Source of the DNA: Amyelois transitella
Taxonomy: Eukaryota; Arthropoda; Insecta; Lepidoptera; Pyralidae
DNA length: 64,000 bases
Assembly: GCF_032362555.1 (NCBI RefSeq)
Contig: NC_083520.1
Span: forward strand, 10,726,001-10,790,000
Direction: 5' to 3'
The position numbers and the translations under genes were made by a program. Under the pieces are notes generated by a model, which was not told where the DNA came from, ran no database searches, and was given only the letters and a program-made list of their open reading frames with translations. How positions within the stretch are numbered: position 1 is the stretch's first letter; each line of letters starts with the position of its first letter. Of this stretch, positions 1 to 11,787 are shown in pieces.

Positions 1-888
1 GTGAGGTAGTGCCCTATGACTTGCCTTTACCCTCTCTGAAAATGCCCTCAGCGACCCGACAGCAGACATCGTGGACCGCTCAGTTCGAAAAATAAACTGT
101 GGCTCAAGATGTTTGGTCCTTACCCTTCTAGATGCTGGATGATTCGGGATGCTCTAGCATTTGCCCGATATCATCCAACATGACCAGGAGCCTCTAACCA
201 CTAGGGGAGGGGAAGCAGAGCCGGCCCTTCTTCCATCATTAAAACTGTACGCCCGAACTGTACTGTGTTAAACTGTTAAATTGTATTATAGGTTCCAGAA
301 ACGGGACCTACAACTCTGGATATTCCGCGAACTCGCCTCCCAAATACGTCGGTACTAATAATACTGTACAACTACAAACCTGCAGTTGATAGTTCCGAAC
401 TCCCCCAACTAGGAACCTCGTTACCGCACAATACACGCATTATGTGCCAGTTTCCACGACCGTTCTGAGGGACTCCATTTTCAAATTTTCAAAAAAATTA
501 TAATGATTGATTTTCTTTTACTTTGTGTTTTTCTGTAGACTTATTAATAAAAAAAAATAGTTACTTCGCACGATATCTTCTAAATGATGTCTTGTTATGA
601 ATGTTAAGGAAAAAATATCAAAATAACGGTGAAAACTGCATCAAAATCCGTTGCGTAATAAAAGGAGAAAACAAACCGACGCTGAGAGCTTTATTTTTTA
701 ATATGATGAAAATAGTTACAATTTCTGATGAAAACCTAGCAATTGGGACGTTTCATTCGAAAGAAAATAAAACTTAGATATATATGAACTCTTAAAAAAA
801 TATATTCTGTACTTTTTATTTAGGTGAACTCACTACATATTAGCTTGGCACAGGAACCTCGTAATTAATTGTAGTTTAATTTGAACTT

Positions 889-966
889 AAATCAAAATTT
901 CAGTACACTCTGTACATAAATCTTTTTAAAATTGGCAATCCATAAAATATATATATATATATATAT
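889..966. repeat. Dispersed repeat ending in (AT)n microsatellite
   Basis: About 60 bases here recur almost unchanged at 32612-32675 inside a Dok-7 intron (shared core cagtacactctgtacataaa). This copy runs into a perfect AT dinucleotide run at about 947-966. The family is not identified. It may be the 3' end of a non-autonomous element with a simple-repeat tail. Confidence 0.6.
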
Positions 967-1069
967 TTCTTTTTTCAATATTAAATCTCATAAATATATA
1001 AATCTCCCGTGAACAATGTATTCTCCCGTCCACGTTCTATTCTAAGTATAATTTAATATTGTGAAGTTG

Positions 1070-1260
1070 ACGTTGTTGAAGAAAATGCTGCAGTGCAGTT
1101 TGTTACCGCTTCTTCTGCACTGACGCCTTGGAAGCGGCAGTAAACTTAGTTTTTAAGTACTTTATTTGACGTCAACCAAGTTGTTAAACCATACGACAAT
1201 TATTAAGCGATATAATAGTATCCTATAATAATGAATAAAAAATTTTGAATTTTTTTTGAC
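1070..1260 (+). repeat. Interspersed repeat family C (LINE/SINE 3'-end type)
   Basis: This segment has the blocks ctgcagtgcagttt, ctgcactgacgcc and acaattattaagcgatat and ends in an A/T-rich tail with ataataatgaataaa. The same blocks in the same order are found in reverse orientation at about 24130-24315, and the last third recurs at 4815-4890. I recall similar sequence as a common 3' end in lepidopteran transcripts, but I cannot assign a named element. Confidence 0.6.
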
Positions 1261-3565
1261 ATATTTTGGCATTATAAGATTAAATAGTACCCACTCATAA
1301 ATAATCATTGTATCATCTGAATAGCTGTCGTGAAAAAAATTATAGAGTATTATTATAGTAGGATTTGAAAATTTCGGTACGTGGCAATCCGCAATGACTT
1401 GAAGCTAAAGTTTAAAATTCAAGATGTTTGGAATTGGAAACGTCATGTTTTCGCAACCCGTCTCGTCGCGTGCGGAATGCTAGAATAGAGTCCGTCGCTC
1501 GCTGCGAGCCTCGCGGAATGCGCGCGACTCACAAATTGCATTCTGCGGGAGATTGAGCGGGCAGCCCGTGTTGTAATAACATCTTATTATGAGGCTTAAC
1601 TTGTTAGTTTTGTACTTGATTTGTAATATGACAAAATTTTACTTTGATTACGTTTCTTTCAAATTGTATGAATCTTTGTGTAGTCCCGGTTACATCCTTT
1701 GCTGTGTTACTTTAGAGCCCAGGATCCAATATTTAACCTAGGTGGTTTGAAGTCTTACTGTTTTGCAAAGACCGATTATCGTCTGAAATCCACAGCGTTC
1801 TTGCGTCCATGCGTACGTCCTGGTTACTTCCTCACCTCTTTGAAGAGGAGCCAGGGATGCACCTTTAACCATGATCTCAGGAATACATGAATTTGTTTAA
1901 CATCATTTCTATATTACATGAAAACACTCTTAAACCGCAGACATAATTTTTCTTTCAAGTATAGAAATCTGGTTTGCCCTGTCCCATAGGTACACATGTT
2001 GCTTTACATGAAGAGAGCTGGCACTCAGCTCAGCACACAAACACTCCACACGACGTAATCAATTATGTCGTGCTTTTGTAATGCGACACGACTGCAAAAT
2101 AATTGGTTACAGAAGTAACTTCTTACATCTTAAAGTGAAATAGACCAAATACTACTCATTTATGTACGGTTATGATTTGTACGAAGTCATTGGTTTGGTC
2201 AAATTGTGAGGATGCTAGATTAGCGAATATATAAGATATGTGTAAATGGAAACATTGGAAAGGCCCTAGGCAACTGATTTCAACAAGTTCTAGCAAAAGG
2301 TCAATTCAAGGATACCATAAACCGAGTTGAAAATATTACTGAAGCAAAACCAATATACAAAATCGTGGCAAGGGGAATGATGTAAATTAAATGATATTCT
2401 ATCATGAGAAAATAAATATACGATGCGACATAGATAAATATTCCAATAAAAATATAATTTTCTTGCCAGCCCTTGGCTCACATTAGCGCCGACAAACTCG
2501 CGCTGACACTTAAATAAAGACTAAAAAGGCCGCGACTTTTGTCGCGCGACGCCGCTAATACCCTCCGCGGGCTGTGTCGCTGTCACTCGTTGTTGTCGCA
2601 GGTCGCAGCGCTTGTTCCCGCGACCGGGCGAGACGGGCTCGAGACACTTTCAGTTATTTGAAACTAATTTAACTTAGCATTAATTAGATGTCCATGCCGT
2701 CACTAAGACAAGATTCAATTTTCTTTTCTCTTCGAGGTTACCAAATGACAGCTGATTTATTGTTTTGTTTGCACACCTACTTAAATTTATTTTACCTTAC
2801 ATTGTAAATAATGTTAGGTGGTCAATAAATGAAAATGAAATGAAAATACACAAGTCTTGATTCTTTTTATAACATTTACAACGACGTGACTACTAGCGCG
2901 CGTATATAAATAAAACAATCAAAATGTTATTTTTATTATAGTGCAAGTAACCAATACATAAACAAAACTCCTAACAAATTCATTGAAGATGCACTCCTAC
3001 TTCTTGTTAAGATAACTTTAATCTCAAATTCGAATAACTATAATATTTACTTTACACCAAATACGAAGCGTTACCGGTGAATACTGCACGACCACAAATT
3101 TAGCTCATACCGAAGTTTGCCGAAGTTGGCCGAAGTTTGTCGAACGTTCGCGAGTCCGCAAAGCGACGCATCGCAGCGAGAAATTCATTTACCGAGCCGT
3201 GCATATCTAGGGTTATCCTTCCGAATGAGGTCAAACTTGCTAACGCGTTGACTACCTCTTCAAAGCTGACTTCGTAAACTTCCAAAGTTAAATTATACCA
3301 CAGAACGTTATAATTTGAGTTGGTATCTTAGTAAAATGTACACCAGTCTCGAACTTGGAGCTAGCTGGAACTGTGTGATTTATCAGCATAAATGTATTTA
3401 ATGGCTACGAGTACATGAAAGGCTTTGAAGTACCTTTGGGAAAATTACAGTTTGGCAGCGATAACGGCCATAAAGTAACAAACATAATAAAACCTATATT
3501 TACCTCTCTGTATAATTGGGAACTTGAATCCGTTCAGTCAGTTACAATTAATTTTATAAAACATA

Positions 3566-3632
3566 CATACATACTACAAACATATGGTCACGTCTATATC
3601 TCTAGCGGGGTAGACAGAGACTTGCCATTATT
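3566..3632 (+). repeat. Interspersed repeat family B, fragment
   Basis: It begins in a CATA microsatellite and continues with tggtcacgtctatatctcta and gcggggtagacagag, the start of the family B unit seen at full length at 4993-5254, 48731-48993 and 58470-58724. Only the first 65 bases or so are kept. Confidence 0.65.
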
Positions 3633-4074
3633 TTTATATCAGTAATTAAAAGATCTTTTGTTTTATCTTTATACCGACCATTTAAAAATTATAACAAGGA
3701 GAAATTTCAGAGCATGCTTTTAACCAATAAACACTTATTTTCGCAAAGTTATATCAAGTAACAAGGCAACGTCAAGCGTACAAGGCAAAGGCTAAGAATA
3801 AACAGTGATAGTCGTGTAGTCGCCGCGGCCGGGGCGTCGCGAGCTGCTAAATAATTCCCTCTGCCACTCGGAGTTTGGACTTCCAGGAACGCCGCCCGTC
3901 TTAGCGCCCCTACATTAGTGTTGGTGTTATCCGAACGTAAACGTAATTAGCTTTGCTCTACTTCTGTGTGATTTTTCTAAAACAAGCCTATTTGTATGTT
4001 AAATACTGTTTGTGTATTTGACAGATATCGTTTGATTATTATAATTCATCCAGATTTTCATGCGACTGTCTGTT

Positions 4075-4212
4075 TATAACATGTTCACGGCTAAACCGCT
4101 GTACCGATTTTAATTTTTTTAAAAGTATGGATACCATGAATTATACATTGGCTCTTTCTGAAAATTCGTTTAACGTAGGCTGAGCTGCGAGCAAACGCTA
4201 GTATATTATAAT
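4075..4212. repeat. RTE-like LINE 3'-end fragment, decayed
   Basis: The order of blocks (cgactgtctgt, gctaaaccgctgtaccgattt, gagctgcgagcaaacgctag) matches the common lepidopteran repeat also seen here at 12372-12480, 27330-27580, 42715-42912, 49567-49945 and 50876-51075. It carries no coding potential. The assignment to an RTE-type 3' end rests on general recollection of this sequence type. Confidence 0.5.
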
Positions 4213-4271
4213 ATTACCAAAGTTTGTCCTAGTTTTTGTGATCGGTTAGATAAGTTTGTTAGGATATGATA

Positions 4272-4560
4272 GTGCCGTGTGGTTCCCGACACCAATAGAA
4301 AAAAGAATAGGACCACTTCATCTCTTTCCCTTGGATTTCGTAAAAGGCGACTAAGGGATAGGCTAATAAACTTAGGATTATTCTTTAAGGCGATGGGCTA
4401 GCAACCTGGCACTTTTTGAATCTCAATTCTATCTTAAAGCCAAATAGCTCATCGTGGCCTATCAGTCTTTTAAAGACTGTTGGCTCTATCTACCAAGCAA
4501 GGGATATCGACGTGATTATATGTATGCATGTATATATGTAAGATAACGTGCCTGAAATAG
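4272..4560 (-). repeat. Interspersed repeat family B, near full length
   Basis: In reverse orientation it reads from gtgccgtgtggttccc through taggaccacttcatctcttt, cgtaaaaggcgactaaggga and gcgatgggctagcaacctg, ending near a TATG-type simple repeat. It is the mirror of the copies at 4993-5254 and 48731-48993. The two ends and the microsatellite tail suggest a short non-autonomous element of about 260-290 bp. Confidence 0.8.
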
Positions 4561-4814
4561 AACCGGTAGCCACACAACATACATATTTCAATACCAATCA
4601 TAGTTCCGACTTCAATCATTGTTGACGTCTACGCATGGAGAAACCTAATTTGCTGTCGTAATCCGTTCCCGTGCCATCGGGCCCGATCCCGGGTAATTTA
4701 ATATCGCGGGATCGCTCCAGGGTCGCCCACTAGGTATACGAATAACAGCCCACGCCGTATTGGTAACGTCTGACATTATGATATCAAAGTAGATATATTT
4801 GACGTTAATTAATG

Positions 4815-4890
4815 TTGTGAAACTAAAAGACAATTATTAAGCGATATGAAGTATCTTATAATAATGAATAAAAATTTTGATTTTTTTTTA
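4815..4890 (+). repeat. Interspersed repeat family C, 3' part
   Basis: It repeats the acaattattaagcgatat and ataataatgaataaa blocks and the A/T tail of the copy at 1070-1260. It lies between two opposed family B copies. Confidence 0.6.
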
Positions 4891-4992
4891 ATATAAAGAC
4901 TGTTTCATCAATTTAGTATGTAAATCATAAGATTTTCATTTACTTAGGAATATAACACAGTATTTTAATAATAACTTTCTTTCTTAAAACGT

Positions 4993-5254
4993 AACATATA
5001 ACCACGTCTAACGGGTATAAACCCTTGCAGGGTAGACAGAGCCAATAGTCATCAAAATACTGAAAGGCTACGTTCAGCCGCTTGGCTTAGTGATAGAATT
5101 GAGATTCAAATAGTGACAGGTTGCTAGCTTGTCGCCTAAAAAAGAATCCCAAGTTTATAAGCCTATCCCTTAGTCGCCTTTTACGACATCCAAGGGAAAG
5201 AAATGAAGTGGTCCATTTCTTTTTTTTATTGGTGCCAGGAACCACATGGCACTT
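4993..5254 (+). repeat. Interspersed repeat family B, near full length
   Basis: It runs from accacgtctaacgggtataa to the terminal cacatggcac and includes ttgctagcttgtcgcctaaa and tcgccttttacgacatccaa. It lies in opposite orientation to the copy 430 bp upstream, so the pair forms a long imperfect inverted repeat. Confidence 0.8.
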
Positions 5255-6180
5255 CCTTTCTTGACCTCGTTTTTTGTGGTGCCCACCTAAAAGTGCCAGC
5301 TACCAATTACTCTGCACTCTTTGACATGTTTAAGGGAAAATAATGAGCAAACCTGCGCATTGAGGCTACTGGATGTCCACGTGTTACTTAACAATATGGT
5401 TACACAATTTCAAAAGTTTGCGGAGATCAAATCGTAATGAGAAAAGATTTAGTCTCTGACTACCGCATTGGGAAAGTAATTACATGTATGTTTGATGAAG
5501 TAAAGGTGACTCACTTCACAACCGAATCATATAAACAATTAAACGGGTAACAATTTCTCTGGCAATAACTATTATTAATAATTACAATTTCCTATATCAT
5601 TGCATTTCTAGGAAACACATTTAAATGTTCCGTGCGGTGTCATATTTATTTACAATGCTATGACGTCCACAAATAGTTTCTGGGAAGCGGAACAAATATA
5701 CTGCAAGCTAGTCAATGTTTAATCAGAGGGCCCGAGTTCAACTCTAGGGGAAAGTAGAGCAGAAAGCCGCCGACTGGGGCGGGCGTCCTTCCTTTTTGGG
5801 CCCGGATTTTTTTGCATACAGAATGTAGCTTTTAAATTTTAATGGTGGAAATAATACCAAACAAATACCTGTAACTAAATCAGTGTGATTCTGTGAAAAA
5901 ATGTGGATAATTTTGCCAATTAAATATAATTAATGATGATTAAGCAACATTATTTAAAAGTACATCTGAATTTATATATTTAAAATTGTCTCACTAGTGG
6001 ATACCCCTTTGTATTGAAGAAATAATAAAATTCCGAAAATTCGACCGAAATCCGAAATGACGACGTGGCAAGTGAAAAAATGTAGTCTCTGCCTACCAGC
6101 AAAGAGACGTTACTTATGTATGTCTGTAAATGACAACACCACACCACCAAAACTGATGGTTTCAAATTATTCATAATAAA

Positions 6181-6270
6181 ATATAGGATAAAATCTACTG
6201 TTAATTTGTAAATTTATTTAAATATATAAATTTGTAAATTAACAGTAGATTTCATACTATATTTTATTGT
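6181..6270. repeat. Imperfect foldback, about 40-bp arms
   Basis: The left arm (about 6181-6215) has aatctactgttaattt and the right arm (about 6230-6270) has its complement aaattaacagtagatt followed by the complement of the flanking atatag block. A few mismatches and small gaps interrupt the pairing. It may be a small foldback element or MITE; no target duplication was identified. Confidence 0.6.
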
Positions 6271-6276
6271 TAAAAT

Positions 6277-6308
6277 AAATGTTTGCTAGTTGTAACTAGC
6301 AAACATTT
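6277..6308. repeat. Perfect 15-bp palindrome with 2-nt spacer
   Basis: The arm aaatgtttgctagtt (6277-6291) is followed by gt and then aactagcaaacattt (6294-6308). It lies a few bases beyond the larger foldback at 6181-6270. Confidence 0.9.
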
Positions 6309-9300
6309 GGACAGACCATGTTTAATTTGTGATCTAGTTCTGTTTGAGCCGTTTAATATTTGTATCTGCCCGTGCTAGTGAGACGACAGCGGAAGTAGAT
6401 ACTCTCACGCCCACATGGCGTGTTTCAGGAGCTTTAAACTCAGGGTACACACTTTATATGAGATTATTTAGTAACAATAATAGTGAAGGAAGTGTGTGTT
6501 CAATTAAATCATAATTCTTAAGCTGAATCTGTAATCTTTTTTCACTCTACTATAAAATCTACGATTTTAAAATATCTTATGTAGACATACAATTGTGACA
6601 CCTAAAATAAATGTTAATCACTATGGTGAGCGACAACCATCTATGTCTTTACCACATCTACAATTCAATTTTATTATTAACAATTAAATTATTGCATTGC
6701 TTCCATGCTGGTCTGGAAGCCAATAAAAATATAATGCGGACTGACTGCTTTCTATTCCAGGGCAGCTTAAAATCTGTGAAGGGAAAGGGCTTATATTAGG
6801 ATTCTTCTTTAGTCTCCCGTATTTAAAAGAGCTGTAGATCAGTCTATCCCTGCAGACGTGATATGTATCAATTAAACTTAGCTACACTATAAAACATGTA
6901 ACATACTCTTCCCATACTTACGTCACAATGCATCTCACAACACTCCTGTTTGTATTGTGGTCCGGAGGGCGCTGGTTCATTATTATATGATCCTCTGATG
7001 ACGAACCACTGACTGTGAACTTATAGATATTACATCTGTATAGTGTACACTACAGGTGACGGCAGAGAAACATAAACCTTTGTTCATGCCAAAACCATAT
7101 TATAATATTTAGCTAAATAATAATAATTCGCCAAGCCAAAACTCGTAAATTATCTTTTGTGCCTTAGGTTTTTAAGAAATTTCTTTTAAATTTTATGTAC
7201 TATGAGGCAGTCAAAAAGTTTGTAACTTTACAATTGCAATCATATAATGTATTTAGGAGGCAAGTTCATAAATAAAAAAATAACCAAACAGAATAGAATT
7301 TAAAAAAACCTTAGCGATGGTCTATTTTAACAACTATCTATGAATCAAGTCCGTGCTGAACGTAACAAAATATTAATTCAACTTGCAACAAATTCTCGTC
7401 TGAATAGCTGCAATTAAAGGCGAAAACGTCTAAAATTGTCGAAATCTGTTACTTCCCGAGAAATAAAAAATATATTTGGCGAGGAATTACCATCGTAATG
7501 GAGGTGCGCTGATGGCTCGCATTAAATATGTATTCACCAGCGGGAACGCAGCCCAATTTCTGGAGCCTCGTACACCAACACAAAACGCTCTTTAAGGGAA
7601 AATATTGTAGTGATTTTGTAAATTACGAGCTTATTCATCGGAGTACGTGCGGGCGGCATGTGCGTGTTGCGGTAATTCCTGTTATTTTCTAAATTTTAAC
7701 ACATATACAATAATTTTGGTGATTGCATCAATTATTAACCAAACTGGCTTTCGCATTTACAATACCTACTCATTAGTTGAGATTTATCAACTTTTTTGTT
7801 TTTGATTGAATTGCCAGATACTTAGCATAGAAAAGGTAACTTAATAAAATAGACTTTATCACTTAACTTATCGGCTTTTGAGTAACTACATTTTACCTTT
7901 TAAATCTGAATTAATTTTATTTTATATTACTGAACAATTGATTCCGATATTTTTGATGTAAAATGAAATCGTTAATTGAATTAACTTCCATCACGCATCA
8001 TTGCATTGCACACAAACACAATGGCGTGCGTAACACGAGAACATTTATATTACTAACTGACGAAGTAAGCCCGTAATCCTCGGCACGCGCTATCGTATCG
8101 ACGCAGACGACGCACGATTATCGAACGACTTTCCGAAGGCGCCCGGAGTAGGGGTGTACGGTACGGTGGGGTACGTGAGGGTAATGCAAGCTATTTATTT
8201 TTCACTATTTAATTTTAATAAATGAAATGTGAGCTTATACTAGTGTATTTAATAATTTCGGGCTTATTTTCTTTGATTTGAGAATGATTAACGTTGAAGT
8301 ACCAAATTTTTCATTTTTAAAATTTTCCTATTACAAAAATACATTATTTTAGCTCTGCACTAAGGCTACTATGTAGACAACCAAAAAAATGTTGATCTGA
8401 TAGGAGGTCGAATTAAAGTCCTTAATCATAACACAAAGGCCAACAATCACACTGAAATCACGAAACTCCCTAAAATCAATAATTCATCCGAACTTCAATA
8501 CAAAACAAACTGCACATTGAAAATGTTCTCATTCTTACAAGTTCACTTGAACATAGTTCTGCACAAATAGCTGCAGTTTACTTCGTGGCACACGAACAGT
8601 TGTCGGCGAGCGGGCGGCACTCCGCGATGCCTAGAAAAACTGTAGCGGCCAGGAACAAGACTAACTTGAAGGTTCAGAGCATTGAGTAACTTGGCCCGCG
8701 GGTGAAACTACTTGTATACTGAAGTAAATTTGGGTAAGAATAATAGATAGATACATTTCACAAATATTAAAGACTATAGAAATGGTAAGTAGTAATGGAT
8801 GTGAGGTAGCAATCGCTACTAATAGGTTGTAACACCATAACGTTTTCACATTTCATTTTGAGTATTAGATTTATATGACTGCTTTACAACTGCGCAAAAA
8901 ACTTCATAGATGTTATAGTTCATAGTGATAATATTTTGACTCTGTAGGCACAATAAGCAGTTAAAAGTAATAAATAAAGTTAGGAATTCGGATAAAGACA
9001 AAATTTACCAAAATATACAGATGTTGGAACAAAATTACCTAGAATAGGTCGCAGCGCTGATTCTTTAATTCATGTTTACCTTTTTCTAATAATTTCATTA
9101 TCAGAATAACAACCCAATAATATTCATGACTGACACAATTAAGAACGATTATATATTTTTCTCATATGTATTTTTTTTGTAAATAATGGAATTTATAAAT
9201 AACAACTGCATTGCAGAGAACAAATCTAAACTCGCGCGACGTGTGATGATGGACCGCAGTCCGCGAGCTGTGCGTGTCATATTTATTGTCCACATTTATG

Positions 9301-10121
9301 GTCTGTCCTAAAAGATGGACAATGGATTGGGACATTTGAGTTCAGTTGGATCTTTTTTTTAATTGCGTGTTTCCAGGTGCTCCCTCCGCCACTGTCTGGT
9401 TCGATGCCAGGAGTTTGCTTATCGGCATTTCTCTTTTCATTTTTCCAGTTTGGTAAAATTTTAATATGTTTGAATTCACGTTAAAATTAAAATTAAAATT
9501 GACATTTTATTTTTTTTGAAACATGAAACGAAGTCACATCTACATCAGATGTGTATGTTAGTCAATTCAAGAACATCTCTTTTTCATTTTTTTACATACA
9601 TTAAATAATTTCAGACCTTAAACAATGAGTTGTTAACACAAATGGCAGCTGATGTTACGTTCGTGCCACATTGTAACACTTGCCGTTCACTTACAATAGA
9701 ACAATCCTAAATAAGAACTTCCTACTCCCATGTAGACGATTGTCTTTTGTCAAAGAAAGTGACAAAATTTCGTTTCGTAAATTGCGTTGCGAATTTGTCG
9801 TATAAAGTTTGACAGGCAGCGGTCCCTGTTCTCCGGATAGTAGCACATTTGTTCAAATTGGAAGTTTTACGGAGCGGCGCAGGGTGCGGGGACCCAGCGG
9901 TGCCGGCGCAAGCTATTGCTGTAAAAGAACTGTGAAATAAATTAAGATCAACATAGAATATAAATATTAAAAAAAATATATATTTCCTATATGCTCGTCA
10001 TACCTTTGAAAAACGATCGATGTATATTGACGATACAATTAACACACAGGCAAAGCCTTGACCTTGCTAATGATAAAATAAAACAATAATATTTTTTTAT
10101 GAAATTTTTGGTTTAAAGAAC

Positions 10122-10127
10122 TTTATT
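10122..10127 (-). terminator. Poly(A) signal of the gag-like gene
   Basis: AATAAA is read on the minus strand about 105 bp after the stop codon of the gag-like gene (stop at 10231-10233). The spacing suits a polyadenylation signal. An AATAAA by chance in AT-rich DNA cannot be excluded. Confidence 0.5.
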
Positions 10128-10230
10128 TCCTCATAAAGAATTAACAATTCACTTACTGAGAAACTAACAATGTACATCATAATTATAGCAAGACAGCGAG
10201 CGTATATAAAACAAAAATTAAAATAAGGAA

Positions 10231-11229
10231 CTATGTAGGGTAGGAGTCTTTTGACGCCTTAATCTTATCTGGTAAATCAGCGCCGAATAACGTTTCGTCG
10301 CGATCAGTGTCTTGGATGAGGTTAAGGAAAGATTTTTCTAAACCTTGGGTTAGAGACTTTTTACGGGTCTGGGACTCAGCTGCGTGAAGGTCTGATAAGA
10401 TTCTGCAGGCATCAGATAAATATTTTATAGCCTGTATTTTGTTATCGGAAGTAAGCAAAACCGTCATTCCCCTTTTTATGGCTGTTAGACCTATGCCTAG
10501 TTGCTGTTGACCATTTTCAATCTTTTTATCCCGCGCGCGGGCAAATTCGGAGACTGCAGCATTGATTTCTGGGTTTAAAAGGGGGGCTCTAAATAGTTTA
10601 CAATTTTTAGGAATTGCGTATTCTTTTAACAATTTATCTTTTTGTTCCTTTTCAACCAGGCCTTTACGGAGAAGAGGAGCCCATCTTTGGGCTAAGTCTG
10701 GGTGAATGTCCTCTCCATACGCAACTTCCTCTTGAGCGGGTTCCCCTAATGCCATTAGTATATCAGGATCTAATGAAGACAAAGGCTGATCATCGGTTTG
10801 AGGGTCATCTGGCAAGGGCACGGCCTGATCAGGAACCTCTGGTTCGATATTGGCAGTGTTATTGTCAGCGTTTTTATTATATTCGATATCTAAAAATAAC
10901 AAGACAAAATATGAGGGTAGGAATAAAATCCGCTGAACTTTTACATAAGGTTAACTCACGGTTAACTCGATTGATAAAAATACCCTTTGGTTAACTCACG
11001 GTTAACTCTAGGGCTCTTATAAACTTCTTGGTTAACTCACGGTTAACTCTGAAGTTTCAAGGTAATATGTAAGAATGAATATTTGCTTACCCGACATACG
11101 AGTATTGTCATCATCTGATGAATCAGAATAAATAATAACACGTTTGCGGCGCTTAATTTCTTCATTTTGAAGCTTCTTAATTTTTCGTGAATAACATGCA
11201 ATTCTATCCTCTGCACTACGCTTCGGCAT
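10231..11229 (-). CDS. Transposon-derived gag-like protein, two exons
   Basis: This is a spliced frame of 265 residues. Exon 1 is 11229-11091, starting MPKRSAEDRI and very basic, with an acidic-serine patch (SDSSDDD) at its end. The intron begins gtaagc and ends ttttag. Exon 2 is 10889-10231, and the codon phase (1/2) joins cleanly. Exon 2 reads like the N-terminal gag-type ORF of DIRS-like retroelements, with blocks such as PDLAQRWAPLLRKGL, KNCKLFRAPLLNPEI, RARDKKIENGQQQLG and LSDACRILSDLHAAE. The assignment is from memory of that family. It stops soon after LPDKIKASK, where such proteins normally continue, so the C-terminus is short. No reverse transcriptase or tyrosine recombinase lies next to it. 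An upstream in-frame ATG at 11328 would add 33 unlikely residues. The copy has no internal stop, so it may be expressed, domesticated or simply young. RNA-seq would settle the intron. Confidence 0.6.
10949..11049. repeat. Three phased copies of GGTTAACTCACGGTTAACTC
   Basis: The 20-base block occurs at 10949-10968, 10989-11008 and 11030-11049, so the copies start 40 and 41 bp apart. Each block contains two GGTTAACTC units whose starts are 11 bp apart, about one helical turn. All lie inside the 201-bp intron of the gag-like gene. The intervening 20 bases are not conserved, which argues against a simple young tandem duplication and for retained sites. No binding protein is known to me. Confidence 0.9.
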
Positions 11230-11345
11230 TTTCGACGTAAAATAATAGTAGTACGACGTGTGCGTTCCGTTGCGCGCACAATAAAAGAATGAGCTAAAGA
11301 TGGCGCAGCGGCACGGAGTGGGGCACAACGAGATGGGGTGACCAA

Positions 11346-11366
11346 AACAAAAAAAAAAAAAAAAAT
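11346..11366 (+). repeat. A-rich homopolymer run
   Basis: A nearly pure A run lies upstream of the gag-like gene start. On the minus strand it is a T run. It could be the tail of an old insertion. Confidence 0.7.
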
Positions 11367-11586
11367 CTTAATAGTGTGCGATTTGCTCGAACAATAAAAG
11401 GACTACCAATTAAACTAATATATGTATTAAAACACATATATTCCCTTATCTATATCTTCGAACAAAGTGACGAAATAATAATTCATAATTTTCTATATAT
11501 TATTATTGTTTATTAATTAATGTTTTTTTTTTTTCTTTTTTATTAATTCTACCTGTTGTAGGTTTTTAATGCATTACTTCTAATAT

Positions 11587-11787
11587 TCATTGTTTTAAGA
11601 GTTTCTTAAAACTGATTAGTGATTTTGCGTCTTTAATTTCAACAGGTAATTTATTATACATTTTTACACCTTCGAATTCGATATTTTTTTTGCCATAATT
11701 AGTCCTTGGAGTGCGAGATATTAAATGATTTGCACTACGAAGTTTCATTTTTTGTAGTCGTCCCTTTTTCTGAAAAGATAATGTCAT
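11587..11787 (-). pseudogene. CR1/jockey-like LINE reverse transcriptase C-terminal remnant
   Basis: The reading frame on the minus strand contains RTPRTNYGKKNIEFEGVKMY followed by NKLPVEIKDAKSLISFKKLL. This matches the end of CR1/jockey-type ORF2 proteins, where a basic RTxYGK segment precedes xLYNKLPxxIK and SxxxFKxxLK. It is only the last 65 or so residues, with no RT catalytic core, so it is a 5'-truncated remnant. Its family is close to the fragments at 41527-41808 and 45781-46850, though identity of element cannot be claimed. Confidence 0.65.

Larger units (their letters stand above)
1..3560. other. Non-coding, repeat-bearing stretch
   Basis: I see no exon I can defend. Short open frames here have no recognisable motif and no consistent splice context. 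The stretch holds a dispersed repeat with an AT microsatellite (889-966), a LINE/SINE-like repeat (about 1070-1260), an unclassified repeat-like patch (about 1680-1890) and two GC-rich islands (1440-1580 and 2520-2650). The islands stand out from the AT-rich background and could be regulatory or old CpG-rich exons, but nothing in them reads as protein. Confidence 0.6.
5260..10110. other. Non-coding stretch with scattered repeats
   Basis: No exon could be supported on either strand. Content includes a decayed repeat (about 5340-5430), a scrap related to LINE 3' ends (about 6060-6130), two neighbouring palindromes (6181-6308), a CpG-richer patch at about 8080-8170 and another at about 9830-9920. 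The rest is AT-rich sequence without pattern that I can name. Confidence 0.55.

Noticed and set aside
1699-1890. A possible small gene at 1699-1890
   Set aside because: Blocks of it (cccggttacatcc, gccagggatgcacc) resemble sequence around 44960-45010 and look like a dispersed repeat.
4272-5254. A possible CRISPR-like or designed inverted repeat formed by two opposed family B copies
   Set aside because: It is explained by two independent insertions of a common dispersed repeat; CRISPR arrays do not occur in animal nuclear DNA.
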